A stretch of 51,673 nt of DNA from CAZWRV01 sp964636325. GTDB taxonomy: Bacteria; Verrucomicrobiota; Lentisphaeria; Victivallales; GWF2-50-93. Both the position numbers and the translations under genes were made by a program. Where the stretch lies: contig CAZWRV010000041.1 in assembly GCA_964636325.1 (NCBI GenBank), positions 1 to 51,673 on the forward strand, in the 5' to 3' direction. This document shows positions 6,597-15,821 of this stretch, one piece after another. The first letter of the stretch is position 1. Each line of letters begins with the position of its first letter. A model generated the notes under the pieces. It was given only the letters and a program-made list of their open reading frames with translations. It did not search any database and was not told where the DNA came from.

Positions 6597-9137
6597 ATGA
6601 ACAAGAAACCCGTGCTCTTCAGGATAATCTTCTATTCGTTCATCATCCTTGTCTTCGCATGGTCGATGTATCCCCTGCGCCAGCAGGACTTCTACAAGAC
6701 CTTCGAGAAGATGGTTTCCAAGCCGGACAAGCAGTTCGAGGACGTCATCGCCCTTGCCAAGGACAAGCAGCTCAAGGACAAGTCCATGTATTCCTCCTCG
6801 GCAGTGCTGGACGCCGCGGCCGAGCTCGGGGTGGACCTGACCAAATACGTCAGCATAAAGAACACGACCAGCAACAAGGACGTCATAAGCGCCGTCCGGA
6901 AGCAGGCGGCAAGCTCCATCCGCCTGGGAATAGACCTGAACGGAGGCGCCGAATTCCTGCTCGAGCTGCAGCCCAAGGAGGAGAGCCAGGAGGACAAGGA
7001 GGCGAGGAAGGACAGCAAGGCCGACTTCGACCAATACCGCGACGCGGCTATCGAAATCATCAGGAACAGGCTCGGCAACGAGAAGATATACGAGCTTGAG
7101 ATATCGCCGGTCGGAGACAGATACATCTCGCTAAAGGTTCCGCTGGTCAACAAGGAGGAGAAGCTCAGGCTCCTCAACCTCATCAAGATGTCCGCAAAGC
7201 TCCAGTTCGCGCTGGTCGCCAAGGACAACGACAGGCTCGTCTCCGAATACCAGGCGGATCCGAAGAACTTCAAGTGCCCCATCGAACTGCGCATGATGGA
7301 GATGACCGATCTGAGCCCGGGGGAAAAGCCGAAGAAGCGGATATACTTCATCAACCGCCGCCAGGAGATGGACGGCCGCGACATCGCCACCGCCTTTCCG
7401 TCCATAGACCAGTACGGCCAGAGGTTCATCAGCCTTTCGTTCAACAACCGCGGCACAACGCACTTCGGCAAGGTCACCGAGGAGAATACGGGCAGGCAGC
7501 TGGCCATCATACTGGACGGAACCCTGTATTCCGCTCCGGTAATCCGCGAACCCATCCTCGGCGGCCACGCGCAGATCACCGGCAGTTTTTCCGACGAGGA
7601 GGCCAGGCAGATTTCCACGGCGCTCATCAGCGGCAACCTCCCTGTGAACATCATGGTCCAGGCGGTCTTCGACATCGATCCGACCCTCGGCAAGGAGGAG
7701 GTTCAGACAGGCATCAAGTCCGGGATCGTCGCCACGGTCGCCACGGTTCTCTTCATGCTCATATACTACCTGAGATCCGGCGTGGTGGCGGGCGTCGCCC
7801 TCATGGCGAACATCGTACTCGTCCTCGGCGCGATGGCCGCCTTCGAGGCCACCCTGACGCTCCCCGGAATCGCCGGTATCATCCTCACAATCGGCATGGC
7901 GGTGGACGCCAACGTCCTCATAAACGAGCGCATAAGGGAGGAGCTGGACAACAGCAAGACGCTGCCGTCGGCGATAGAGGCGGGCTACGACCGCGCGTTC
8001 ATCACCATCCTCGACTCAAACCTCACGACCCTCATGACCGCGCTAATCCTCATGTGGCAGGGCACGGGCCCCATCAAGGGATTCGCAGTCACTCTCAGCA
8101 TCGGCATACTCACAAGCATGTTCACGGCCATATACGTGACCCGGCTCATCTACGACCTCATGCTGAGATATACGCAGATCAAGAGCCTTAAGATGATGCG
8201 CTTCTTCTCGCGTCCGAACTTCGACTTCCTAGGCACGTCCAAGTACTGGATTTCCATCTCCGTTCTCCTGGTCGTACTCTCCATCGGCGGAATGATATGG
8301 AAGGGCAGGCAGGGCTTCAGCATCGACTTTACGGGCGGCACGCGCGTGACCTACAGCTACGTCGCGAGCGTCCCGGCAGGCGACATCGCCAAGGAGCTTG
8401 AGGCAAAGGGCTACACCGTCAAAGTCACATACAAGTCCAACATGCTCGAAACAGAGGAAAGCAAGAAGCTCGAAATCGTCGTCCGCGACCGGGACATCTC
8501 CAAGTCCGACAAGGCGGGCTCCAAGAACATCAGCCCCAAGGAGGACATCGAGGACATCCTGACGAAAAAGTTCCCGCAAATGAAGATAGGCGGCGGCGAG
8601 GAGACGTCCATCGGCGGCCTCATCGGCCTTCAGTTCACTAAAAGCGCGATCATCGCGCTCGTGCTCTCGATAATGGGCATGATCGCCTACCTCGCGCTCA
8701 GGTTCGAACTCTCATACGGCGTGGCGGCCAACATCGCACTCCTCCACGACGTCGTTGTCGCGGCCGGCCTCTATGTCCTCTGCGGCGGCGAACTGTCGCT
8801 CAACGTAATCGCCGCGCTCCTGACAATCATGGGCTACTCCGTAAACGACACCATCGTCATATTCGACCGCATCAGGGAAAACCTGACGCTCGTCAAGAAC
8901 AGGAACTACAAGGACATCATAAACCTGAGCGTCAACCAGACCCTCTCCAGGACGATACTGACTTCGTTCACGGTCTTCCTCGTCCTAATCATAATGCTGG
9001 CCATGGGCGGAACGACCATCCGTGACTTTTGCACGGTCATGCTTGTCGGAGTCATCGTCGGGACATACTCCTCGGTCTTCATCGCCAGCCCGATCGTCTC
9101 CGTCTGGCACAAGAAAAGCCAGGCGGACTCCATGTGA
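6597..9137 (+). CDS. secDF: Protein translocase SecDF, fused
   Basis: An 846-residue fusion of SecD (about residues 1-530) and SecF (about 540-846), the proton-driven membrane chaperone that helps pull exported proteins through SecYEG. Visible: first membrane helix near residues 10-25, IRLGIDLNGGAEFLLEL (about 103-119), the periplasmic P1 region, then transmembrane segments with GIILTIGMAVDANVLINERI; in the SecF half GFSIDFTGGTRVTY and ALLTIMGYSVNDTIVIFDRI. Five nt separate it from yajC, so they form an operon. The natural fusion occurs in several phyla, including Bacillota and many PVC bacteria. No frame problem is seen. Confidence 0.97.
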   Translation: MNKKPVLFRIIFYSFIILVFAWSMYPLRQQDFYKTFEKMVSKPDKQFEDVIALAKDKQLKDKSMYSSSAVLDAAAELGVDLTKYVSIKNTTSNKDVISAVRKQAASSIRLGIDLNGGAEFLLELQPKEESQEDKEARKDSKADFDQYRDAAIEIIRNRLGNEKIYELEISPVGDRYISLKVPLVNKEEKLRLLNLIKMSAKLQFALVAKDNDRLVSEYQADPKNFKCPIELRMMEMTDLSPGEKPKKRIYFINRRQEMDGRDIATAFPSIDQYGQRFISLSFNNRGTTHFGKVTEENTGRQLAIILDGTLYSAPVIREPILGGHAQITGSFSDEEARQISTALISGNLPVNIMVQAVFDIDPTLGKEEVQTGIKSGIVATVATVLFMLIYYLRSGVVAGVALMANIVLVLGAMAAFEATLTLPGIAGIILTIGMAVDANVLINERIREELDNSKTLPSAIEAGYDRAFITILDSNLTTLMTALILMWQGTGPIKGFAVTLSIGILTSMFTAIYVTRLIYDLMLRYTQIKSLKMMRFFSRPNFDFLGTSKYWISISVLLVVLSIGGMIWKGRQGFSIDFTGGTRVTYSYVASVPAGDIAKELEAKGYTVKVTYKSNMLETEESKKLEIVVRDRDISKSDKAGSKNISPKEDIEDILTKKFPQMKIGGGEETSIGGLIGLQFTKSAIIALVLSIMGMIAYLALRFELSYGVAANIALLHDVVVAAGLYVLCGGELSLNVIAALLTIMGYSVNDTIVIFDRIRENLTLVKNRNYKDIINLSVNQTLSRTILTSFTVFLVLIIMLAMGGTTIRDFCTVMLVGVIVGTYSSVFIASPIVSVWHKKSQADSM

Positions 9138-9172
9138 TTGCTTTCCGGGCATGAATATTAACAGTCCGAACC

Positions 9173-11599
9173 ATGAAATGCTCAAAATGCCAGGCGGAAG
9201 TCAAGAGTCAGGCAAAGACCTGCCCCGTCTGCGGTTCCGACGAGCTTTTCGAGACCTTCGGCAAGACTGCGGCCTCGGGGACCGACGTCAAAATAACCGG
9301 CAAGGCCCCCCCATCTCATAAGACCGGCGCCACCACCTTCGTCGACAGCGCCGACACGCGGACGGCCATGCTGACCGACACGGACAAGGACGTCCTGGCC
9401 GCCGGGAAGATGCTCGCGGACCGATACATGCTTCTGGATCCCATCGGTTCCGGCGGCTTCGCCGTGGTGTTCAAGGCCAGGGACATAAAGCTCGGCAACA
9501 GGACCGTAGCCGTAAAATTTCTGATCAAGTCGCAGCAGAACCCTGCAGACAGGCAGGTGACCGTCGAGAGGTTCCTCAGGGAATCCACGGTGATCGCATC
9601 CCTCAACCACAAGAACATCGTCACGGTCTTCGACTCGCATTCCGAGCAGGACGACCACTACATCATCATGGAGTTCGTCGAGGGCGGTTCGCTCAAGGAC
9701 TACCTCAACAAGAAGGGGAGGCTGCCCCCGGAGGAGGCGCTGAAGATTGTCAAGGGCGTCTGCCAGGGCCTCGCCTGCGCCCACCGGAAGAACCTGATCC
9801 ACCGCGACATAAAGCCTTCCAACATCATGCTCTCCTTCGAGGGCGACGAGGCCATCCCGAAAATAGTGGACTTCGGCCTCGCCCGCTCCTCCGAAGTCTC
9901 CGACGTCTCCATCAGCGGCGTCGGCATGGGCACCCCGTTCTACGTCTCGCCCGAGCAGCGGCGCGACGCCAAGAACGTCAACCACACCACCGACATCTAC
10001 TCCACCGGCAAGGTCCTCTATGAGCTGGTCACGGGCGAGCTTCCCGACAACGTCGACATGGAAAAGATGCGGGACATGCCGGGCATCGCGGACATAGTGT
10101 CCAAGTGCATCAAGACCAGGCCCGAGGAACGCTATTTCAGCGCGACGGAGCTCATCGCCGCGATCGAGAAATACCTCAGCGGCAAGGCGGGCATAGCCGG
10201 GAAGGAGAATTTCACCGGTAAAGTCGAAACAGACACTTCGCTTATCAAATGCCCGTCATGCTCCACGGTTAACCCGGCGTCCGCGAAATTCTGTTCCGAC
10301 TGCGGCTCCGGGCTCTGCCGGAAATGCCCGGAATGCGGCATCGACCTGCCGATGTCGATCAGCTTCTGCACCGGATGCGGGATAGATGTCGCAGGTTTCA
10401 TCAAGGCGTCTGAAATGCTCGAGAAGCTTGAGGCAGACTCCAGCTTGTCGCAGTGGGAGTCGGCCATGTCCGCGCTCAAGGAAATCCCCGAAGACCTGAA
10501 GCTCTCCGGCGAAAGGGGAGCCTCCATAATGGCCAGGATAAACGAGATCAGGAGCCAGGCTTCCTCCAAGGCCGAGGAGGCCGCGTCATACAGGAAGGCA
10601 AGGGCCTCCTCGGAGAAATACGAAGGCGAAGGTAAGTTCGACAAAGCCGCCCTCGAACTTGAAAACTATGTCAGGAACTTCCCGTCCGGCGGACACGGCC
10701 ACGAACTGAAGCAGAAGATCTTCCAGCTCAAGAAACTCGCGTACAAGGGGCCTGCGCCAGGCCAGGCATGGGGCGTCTCCGGCATGGACATCGAACTCGT
10801 GCCCGTCCAGCCGGGCCGTTTCCTCATGGGCTCCAAGGCCGGCCTGCTTCCCGGGCTGGGAGGCGAAAAGGGTAGGAAAAGCAACGAGGGGCCCCAGCAC
10901 GGCGTCGTCATCACAAACCAGTTCTGGATAGGCAGATTCCCGATCACCATCGGCGACTACCTGCAGTTCATGAAATCGCACGACAAGGATCCTCTCATCA
11001 TGTGGACCTCGCGCGAGTGCTCCATGGACAAGGCGGGCAAGGACAGTTCCGTAGGCAACGGATGCTGGGCCGACCCCAGGCAGCCCGTCATCGACGTTTC
11101 GTGGTATGCGGCCAACGCGTTCTGCAAATGGCTCACCGAAAGGGAAAAGCTCGCCAACTGCATTCCGGAAGGCTATCTTTACAGGCTCCCTACCGAGGCC
11201 GAATGGGAGTTCGCCTGCAGGGCGGGCTCCACGGCAAGATACTCCTTCGGCGACAATGAAAAGTTCCTAGGCGAGTTCGCATGGTTCGCCGCCAACAGCG
11301 AAAACCGGACCCATCCCGTAGGGACAAAATTACCAAACGCCTGGGGAATACACGACATGCACGGCAACGTCTGGGAGTGGTGCCTCGACAGATTCGCGAA
11401 ATATTCCGCCTCCGAGGAGAGCGACCCCCTCTGCGCAAAGGCCGATCCGCTTTATGTAAGGAGGGGCGGAAGCTGGATCAACGACGCAAACCACTGCAGG
11501 TGCGCATACAGGAACTGCTGGGAGCCGCTCAGCGTCTTCCCATACCTGGGATTCAGGATCGTCCTGGCGAAATCGCTCGTCAAACACCTGTTCGCATGA
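9173..11599 (+). CDS. Ser/Thr protein kinase with zinc ribbons and C-terminal SUMF1 domain
   Basis: An 808-residue multidomain protein. Order: N-terminal zinc ribbon (MKCSKCQAEV...CPVCGS); Hanks-type kinase domain from about residue 84 with P-loop IGSGGFAVVFKARD, VAVKFL lysine, catalytic HRDIKPSNIML (about 209), DFG, and TPFYVSPEQR; two more zinc ribbons (about 358-405, CPSC...CSDCG and CPECG...CTGCG); a charged helical linker (about 405-525); and a SUMF1/FGE-sulfatase-like domain (about 530-800) with PVQPGRFLMGSKAG, RLPTEAEWEFACRAG, HGNVWEWCLDRF and RRGGSWIND. No membrane helix is evident. SUMF1 domains on such kinases are usually thought to bind ligand rather than make formylglycine. It starts 35 nt after secDF. 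The next gene encodes a secreted CsgG-like protein, but that has its own promoter. Confidence 0.9.
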   Translation: MKCSKCQAEVKSQAKTCPVCGSDELFETFGKTAASGTDVKITGKAPPSHKTGATTFVDSADTRTAMLTDTDKDVLAAGKMLADRYMLLDPIGSGGFAVVFKARDIKLGNRTVAVKFLIKSQQNPADRQVTVERFLRESTVIASLNHKNIVTVFDSHSEQDDHYIIMEFVEGGSLKDYLNKKGRLPPEEALKIVKGVCQGLACAHRKNLIHRDIKPSNIMLSFEGDEAIPKIVDFGLARSSEVSDVSISGVGMGTPFYVSPEQRRDAKNVNHTTDIYSTGKVLYELVTGELPDNVDMEKMRDMPGIADIVSKCIKTRPEERYFSATELIAAIEKYLSGKAGIAGKENFTGKVETDTSLIKCPSCSTVNPASAKFCSDCGSGLCRKCPECGIDLPMSISFCTGCGIDVAGFIKASEMLEKLEADSSLSQWESAMSALKEIPEDLKLSGERGASIMARINEIRSQASSKAEEAASYRKARASSEKYEGEGKFDKAALELENYVRNFPSGGHGHELKQKIFQLKKLAYKGPAPGQAWGVSGMDIELVPVQPGRFLMGSKAGLLPGLGGEKGRKSNEGPQHGVVITNQFWIGRFPITIGDYLQFMKSHDKDPLIMWTSRECSMDKAGKDSSVGNGCWADPRQPVIDVSWYAANAFCKWLTEREKLANCIPEGYLYRLPTEAEWEFACRAGSTARYSFGDNEKFLGEFAWFAANSENRTHPVGTKLPNAWGIHDMHGNVWEWCLDRFAKYSASEESDPLCAKADPLYVRRGGSWINDANHCRCAYRNCWEPLSVFPYLGFRIVLAKSLVKHLFA

Positions 11600-11609
11600 A
11601 GACGACAGC

Positions 11610-11637
11610 TTGACAATTCATCTTGACACGTTATAAT
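11610..11637 (+). promoter_or_regulatory. Near-consensus sigma-70 promoter
   Basis: TTGACA (11610-11615) and TATAAT (11632-11637), both perfect consensus hexamers separated by 16 nt, just downstream of the kinase stop. Transcription would begin near 11645 and run through a leader of about 265 nt into the CsgG-like gene. Confidence 0.75.
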
Positions 11638-11644
11638 GTCCGCT

Positions 11645-11911
11645 TTCAACCTAATTGCCGCAGTTGAAAATATGTCTTAAAATTTAACACTCTCATAATA
11701 AGACATTTACATATTTGGAGGCTTTCACCTCATGAGTGAAAGCCAGTTTCGGCATATTTTCAACCCGGGAGGGTTGGCCGCATTCGCCATATCTACTTCG
11801 TTAGCTGCAACTTGCAGTGGTCACCACAGCTGCGTCTTGCCGCCTGGTAGCTACGGCGAATGCGGCCAACTGCGGCTATTAGGTTCAAAAATATTACGGA
11901 GATTGTCTAAG
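11645..11911 (+). ncRNA. Long structured leader RNA upstream of the CsgG-like gene
   Basis: Three nested or consecutive hairpins are visible: GGCTTTCAC/GTGAAAGCC (11720-11728 with 11736-11744, 9 bp, 7-nt loop); AACCC/GGGTT (11762-11775); and GTTGGCCGCATTCGCC/GGCGAATGCGGCCAAC (11773-11788 with 11855-11870, 16 bp perfect). The 66-nt loop of the last contains the palindrome GTGGTCACCAC (11817-11827). The frame is open through the region, but the signal peptide fixes the downstream start at 11912. It matches no riboswitch class I know; it may be a cis-regulator, a small RNA, or a folded DNA repeat. Confidence 0.5.
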
Positions 11912-12859
11912 ATGAGGATTTTGGCCGCCATCCTGGCGATTTTCATAGGGGTTGCCGCATCGGCGCAGAAAAAGGACGAGTTTGAGGGAGCCGAGGACAC
12001 ATCCTCCAAGGTATATACTGTGGCCATATTCTCCTTCACCGAGACCGGGCCCGGCGTCGCGGGGATGGGCGCGCAGGTCGCGAGCATGCTCTTCGCGAAA
12101 CTCGCAGTGAACCAGAACATCTGGCTCCTCGAACGCAGCGACATAGACAAGATCGTCAAGGACTCCTCCATCAAGGTCTCGGGCTCCATTAGCCAGGAAC
12201 AGGCGGTCCAGATCGGCCAGATCGCAGGCGTGAAGTTCGTCGTCACCGGCACAGTCCTCAAGATCAAAGACAAGATCAACCTCGTCGCCAAGGTCATCAG
12301 CACCGAGTCCGGAAAGATGTTCGACAGGAAGGTGGAAGGGAGCGGATCCGTGGACGCGCTGTCCGAAAAGCTCTCAACCGACGTGACCGACCTCTTCGCA
12401 AAGGACGCGAAAAAGCTCCTGCCCAGGATACTTGACCGCAAGGCTCTCGTCGCAGACCTCCGCAAGACACTGGGCGAAGTCAAGAGACCCAAGATTTTCA
12501 TCAAGATAGAAGAAGGCCATTCCAAGGATGTAAAGGTCGATCCCGTAGTTGAAACCGAGCTGCAGATGATCTGCCAGGAGCTGGGATTCGCCTTCGCCGC
12601 CGACGAGAATGACGCCGAAATCGTCGTGAAAGGGCAGGCCTACAGCGATTCGGCCGGCCGCCGCGGCAGCCTGACCAGCATAAGATCCAAGATTGAGATC
12701 AAGGCCACCGACAAGTCCGGCAACGTCCTCGCCTCCGAAAAGCAGGCTGCGGCCGAGGTCGACATGATCGAGGAGGACGCAGGAAGAAAGGCCCTTCTCC
12801 AGGCCACTGCGAAAGCCTCCCTATACCTCATCCCCAAGATCGGTGCTCCAAAGAAGTAG
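11912..12859 (+). CDS. CsgG/LpoB-like secreted protein
   Basis: A 315-residue protein from the ATG at 11912, chosen because it starts a typical signal peptide (MRILAAILAIFIGVAASAQ). The N-terminal half (YTVAIFSFTETGPG, GAQVASMLFAKLAV, WLLERSDIDKIVKD, AVQIGQIAGVKFVVTGTVLKI) follows the pattern of the CsgG/LpoB/TolB-N-like fold: a strand, an amphipathic helix, an ER/D-x-x-D segment and a V-x-G-x-V strand. No lipobox cysteine is present at the cleavage site, so it is probably periplasmic rather than a lipoprotein. The C-terminal half is less recognisable. Curli or secretion functions cannot be inferred without partners. Confidence 0.75.
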   Translation: MRILAAILAIFIGVAASAQKKDEFEGAEDTSSKVYTVAIFSFTETGPGVAGMGAQVASMLFAKLAVNQNIWLLERSDIDKIVKDSSIKVSGSISQEQAVQIGQIAGVKFVVTGTVLKIKDKINLVAKVISTESGKMFDRKVEGSGSVDALSEKLSTDVTDLFAKDAKKLLPRILDRKALVADLRKTLGEVKRPKIFIKIEEGHSKDVKVDPVVETELQMICQELGFAFAADENDAEIVVKGQAYSDSAGRRGSLTSIRSKIEIKATDKSGNVLASEKQAAAEVDMIEEDAGRKALLQATAKASLYLIPKIGAPKK

Positions 12860-12861
12860 CC

Positions 12862-12904
12862 AGTATGGATTCAGCAGGCTACGCCCTTTTGCTGAATCCA
12901 TACT
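12862..12904. repeat. Dispersed hairpin repeat A, copy 1
   Basis: Perfect 15-bp stem AGTATGGATTCAGCA / TGCTGAATCCATACT with a 13-nt loop GGCTACGCCCTTT, starting 3 nt after the CsgG-like stop codon. Related copies lie at 48421-48459 and, inverted, 51591-51629. There is no T tract, so it is not a standard terminator; it resembles REP-type intergenic hairpins. Confidence 0.8.
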
Positions 12905-12975
12905 TTCAGATACCCTGATCCGCCCGCTATGAAGAGCTTAAGAAGGCTGGGGAATGCCCATCTTCCTCTTCAGAG

Positions 12976-13003
12976 TTGGGAACCGGAAATCTGAAAATAT
13001 ACT
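12976..13003 (+). promoter_or_regulatory. Candidate promoter of the CoA-disulfide-reductase-like gene
   Basis: TTGGGA (12976-12981) and TATACT (12998-13003) are separated by 16 nt, 30 nt upstream of the start codon. The -10 is good and the -35 is moderate. Confidence 0.4.
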
Positions 13004-13032
13004 GCAACCTCAACCAGTTTAGGAGTCCCAGC

Positions 13033-15516
13033 ATGAAGCTTCTCATAGTAGGCGGTGTCGCCGCCGGCATGTCGGCCGCGGCACGCGCAAGAAGGCTGTC
13101 AGAAAGCGCCGAAATCATCGTCGTAGAGAAGAGCGCCCACGTCTCGTTCGCCAACTGCGGGCTCCCGTACCACATAGGCGGCGAAATAAAGGAACGCGAC
13201 AGACTGCTCCTGCACACTCCTGAGAGTCTGCGGAAAATGCTCAACCTCGACGTCCGTATCCGCCAGGAGGCCATTGAAATATTCCCAGGCTCCAAAAGGC
13301 TGCGGATCAGGAGGCTCGATTCGGGGGAAGAATACGAGGAGTCTTATGACAAGCTCCTCCTGTGCCCCGGCGCCCATCCCGTGAAACCGTCCATGCCGGG
13401 CGTCGGCGGCCCCGGAATCTTCACGCTCAGGAACATCGAGGACATGGACGCTATCAACACCTGGATCGAAAAGGAAAAGCCTGCAAGCGCCGTGGTTTCC
13501 GGCGCAGGATACATCGGCATCGAAATGGCGGAAAACCTCCGCTTACGCGGCATCGAAGTCGACTTCGTGGGTAAATACGCCCAGACCATGCCCGTATTCG
13601 ACCCGGAAATGACAAAGGGCTTCGAGCAGCACCTCGAAGCCAACGGCGTCAGGCTCCACCTCGGTTCGCAGGCGAAGGCTTTCCATAATGATGCGGGAAG
13701 AATACTCGTCGAGCTGGAGAACGGCAAAAAACTCCCCTGCCAAATGGTCATACTTTCCATCGGCGTCAGGCCGGATATCCAGCTGGCAAAGGACGCCGGC
13801 CTGGCAATCGGAGAAAGGGGCGGGATCTCCGTAGATTCGAGCATGCGGACTTCCGACCCCGACATATACGCCGCCGGCGATGCCGTGGAGGTCAAGGACT
13901 TCGTCAGCGGAACCGACGCGCTTGTCCCGCTCGCAGGCCCTGCAAACAGACAGGGCAGAACCGCCGCCGACAACATCCTCGGGCGGCATTCGACATACGA
14001 TTCCTCGCTTGGCACCGCGATAGTCAAGATATTCAACATGACCGCCGCCTGCGTCGGCCTTTCCGAGAAAAGCCTCAGGCGCCTTGGCATATCCTACAAG
14101 AAAATCTACCTCCATCCCTCGAGCCACGCCGGCTACTATCCTGGCGCGACACCTCTCAGCATGAAGCTGCTCTTCTCGCCCGACGACAGCAGAATCCTAG
14201 GGGCGCAGGCCGTCGGATTCGACGGAGTGGACAAGCGTATCGACGTCCTCGCAACCGCCATGAAGGCGGGTCTCACCGTCTTCGATCTTGAAAACCTCGA
14301 ACTTTCATACGCTCCGCCATACGGCTCCGCCAAGGATCCGGTCAACATGGCGGGCTTCATCGCCTCCAACTGCCTGCGCGGCGACCTCGAACTGTGGTAT
14401 CCTGAAGACTATCCTGAAAAAACACGGGGCGCGATGATAATAGACGTCCGCACAGAGGACAGCTACAAGATCGCGCACATCCCGTCCGCCGTGAACATCC
14501 CCATGGCGAAACTCCGCGGAGAAATCGACAATATTCCGCGCGACAAGGATATCTATCTATACTGCAATGTCGGCTACACCAGCTACCTGGCCTACAGGAT
14601 GCTCGTCCAGAGCGGGCGCTGGAAAACCCGGAAGCTCGCAAGCCTCGCGGGGGGCATAACGACCTTCAGGAACTTCCACGAGATCGAGCCTGCCCCGTCA
14701 AAGCCGCATTCCACGCCGAATCCGTCAATCGCAATCGGAAAAGGAAACCAGGACATGAATAAAGCTTCATCCCCAGAATTTGTCATCGACGCCTGCGGCC
14801 TCCAGTGCCCCGGCCCCATCATGAAGCTCAAGGACGGCGCCGCAAAGCTCGCCCCGGGCGCAATCGCAAAAATCCTCGCCAGCGACCCCGGGTTCGCCGC
14901 AGATGTCAAGTCCTGGTGTGAAAACAACGGATTCGAACTTGTCAGCCTTTCAGGGTCGGCGCCGAAAATAGAGGCCGTAATTAAAAAACTGGATGCCGTC
15001 GGAACCAAGGCTTGCTCAATCCAGCCGGCTGGCGCCTCGGACAGGAGCAAAAGCCTCACAATCGTCGTATTCTCCGGCGACCTCGACAAGGTTCTCGCCG
15101 CGTTCGTAATCGCCAACGGCGCGCTGGCCATGGGCAAGGCCGTCACAATGTTCTTCACCTTCTGGGGCCTCAACGCCCTCCGCAAGGACGGGCCGCAGGC
15201 CCCCGGAAAATCGTTCATGGACAGCATGTTCGGCATGATGATGCCCAAGGGCCCGGACCATCTCAAGCTCTCGCAGATGAACATGCTCGGGATGGGCACG
15301 GAAATGATGAAGTCAGTCATGAAGGGCAAGAAGGTCGCAAGCCTCCCCGAAATGATGGACTCCGCCGCGGCTGCGGGCGCAAAGATCATCGCATGTTCCA
15401 TGTCCATGGACGTCATGGGCCTCAAGAAGGAGGAGCTCCGCGACGGCATAGGCATCGGTGGCGTCGCCACATTCCTCGCCGAGGCCGACAAGTCCGGAAG
15501 CACGTTGTTTATTTGA
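13033..15516 (+). CDS. CoA-disulfide reductase-like flavoprotein fused to rhodanese, TusA and DsrE domains
   Basis: An 827-residue protein; the ATG at 13033 has AGGAG 8 nt upstream and begins the FAD-binding motif. Domains: pyridine-nucleotide disulfide oxidoreductase (1-450) with GGVAAGMSAAARARR, redox-active FANCGLPYHIGG (Cys about 42) and the NAD-binding GAGYIGIEMAENLR; rhodanese (about 465-560) with IDVRTEDSYKIAHIPSAVNIP and the active-site CNVGYTSY (about 512); TusA/SirA-like (about 576-650) with DACGLQCPGPIMKLK; and DsrE/DsrF-like (about 665-827). All four modules handle thiol or persulfide sulfur, so it probably reduces CoA-persulfide or polysulfide and relays sulfane sulfur within one chain. 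Soluble and cytoplasmic. The gene stands alone between two intergenic repeats. Confidence 0.93.
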   Translation: MKLLIVGGVAAGMSAAARARRLSESAEIIVVEKSAHVSFANCGLPYHIGGEIKERDRLLLHTPESLRKMLNLDVRIRQEAIEIFPGSKRLRIRRLDSGEEYEESYDKLLLCPGAHPVKPSMPGVGGPGIFTLRNIEDMDAINTWIEKEKPASAVVSGAGYIGIEMAENLRLRGIEVDFVGKYAQTMPVFDPEMTKGFEQHLEANGVRLHLGSQAKAFHNDAGRILVELENGKKLPCQMVILSIGVRPDIQLAKDAGLAIGERGGISVDSSMRTSDPDIYAAGDAVEVKDFVSGTDALVPLAGPANRQGRTAADNILGRHSTYDSSLGTAIVKIFNMTAACVGLSEKSLRRLGISYKKIYLHPSSHAGYYPGATPLSMKLLFSPDDSRILGAQAVGFDGVDKRIDVLATAMKAGLTVFDLENLELSYAPPYGSAKDPVNMAGFIASNCLRGDLELWYPEDYPEKTRGAMIIDVRTEDSYKIAHIPSAVNIPMAKLRGEIDNIPRDKDIYLYCNVGYTSYLAYRMLVQSGRWKTRKLASLAGGITTFRNFHEIEPAPSKPHSTPNPSIAIGKGNQDMNKASSPEFVIDACGLQCPGPIMKLKDGAAKLAPGAIAKILASDPGFAADVKSWCENNGFELVSLSGSAPKIEAVIKKLDAVGTKACSIQPAGASDRSKSLTIVVFSGDLDKVLAAFVIANGALAMGKAVTMFFTFWGLNALRKDGPQAPGKSFMDSMFGMMMPKGPDHLKLSQMNMLGMGTEMMKSVMKGKKVASLPEMMDSAAAAGAKIIACSMSMDVMGLKKEELRDGIGIGGVATFLAEADKSGSTLFI

Positions 15517-15534
15517 CATGACAGGCAATGCCCG

Positions 15535-15608
15535 GCTGAATCCCCAGTCATGTTCACCGCCGGAATGAACCCGCCGGTGCCTCTATACAATCTCGAGACG
15601 ATTAGTAA
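15535..15608. repeat. 74-nt dispersed repeat B, copy 1
   Basis: Matches 49480-49553 in the same orientation at 70 of 74 positions, all four differences being transitions. It contains CACCGCCGG and CCGCCGGTG, able to pair at 8 of 9 positions. It lies 214 nt upstream of the giant repeat-protein gene. Confidence 0.85.
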
Positions 15609-15821
15609 GACTTCCCGCTGTCCGTCTTGAATTTCTGATTTTAAAGCGGACAGGGATAATTCACATATAAATGAGTAGTATTGCTTGAAAAATCCTAGTT
15701 CTCCCGCTATTTGTAATCTCTGATCATGTCTATGCATATTGTCGCCCCGGCTTTCTCAGATCCGGAATCAAGGTTTTTTCATTATATTTTAACCAGAATA
15801 ATTAATTAAGGAGGTCTGCAA
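15609..15821 (+). other. Leader region of the giant repeat-protein gene
   Basis: AT-rich intergenic DNA. Inverted repeat CTGTCCG/CGGACAG spans roughly 15619-15653, and the core GCGGACAGG recurs in the terminator after the giant gene. A very strong ribosome site AAGGAGGT lies about 8 nt before the ATG at 15822. Several AT-rich hexamers could serve as -10 boxes; I cannot choose one. Confidence 0.5.

Noticed and set aside
11732..11911. Possible 60-residue N-terminal extension of the CsgG-like protein
   Set aside because: It would precede a normal signal peptide and is made from the hairpin DNA; start at 11912 is far more likely.
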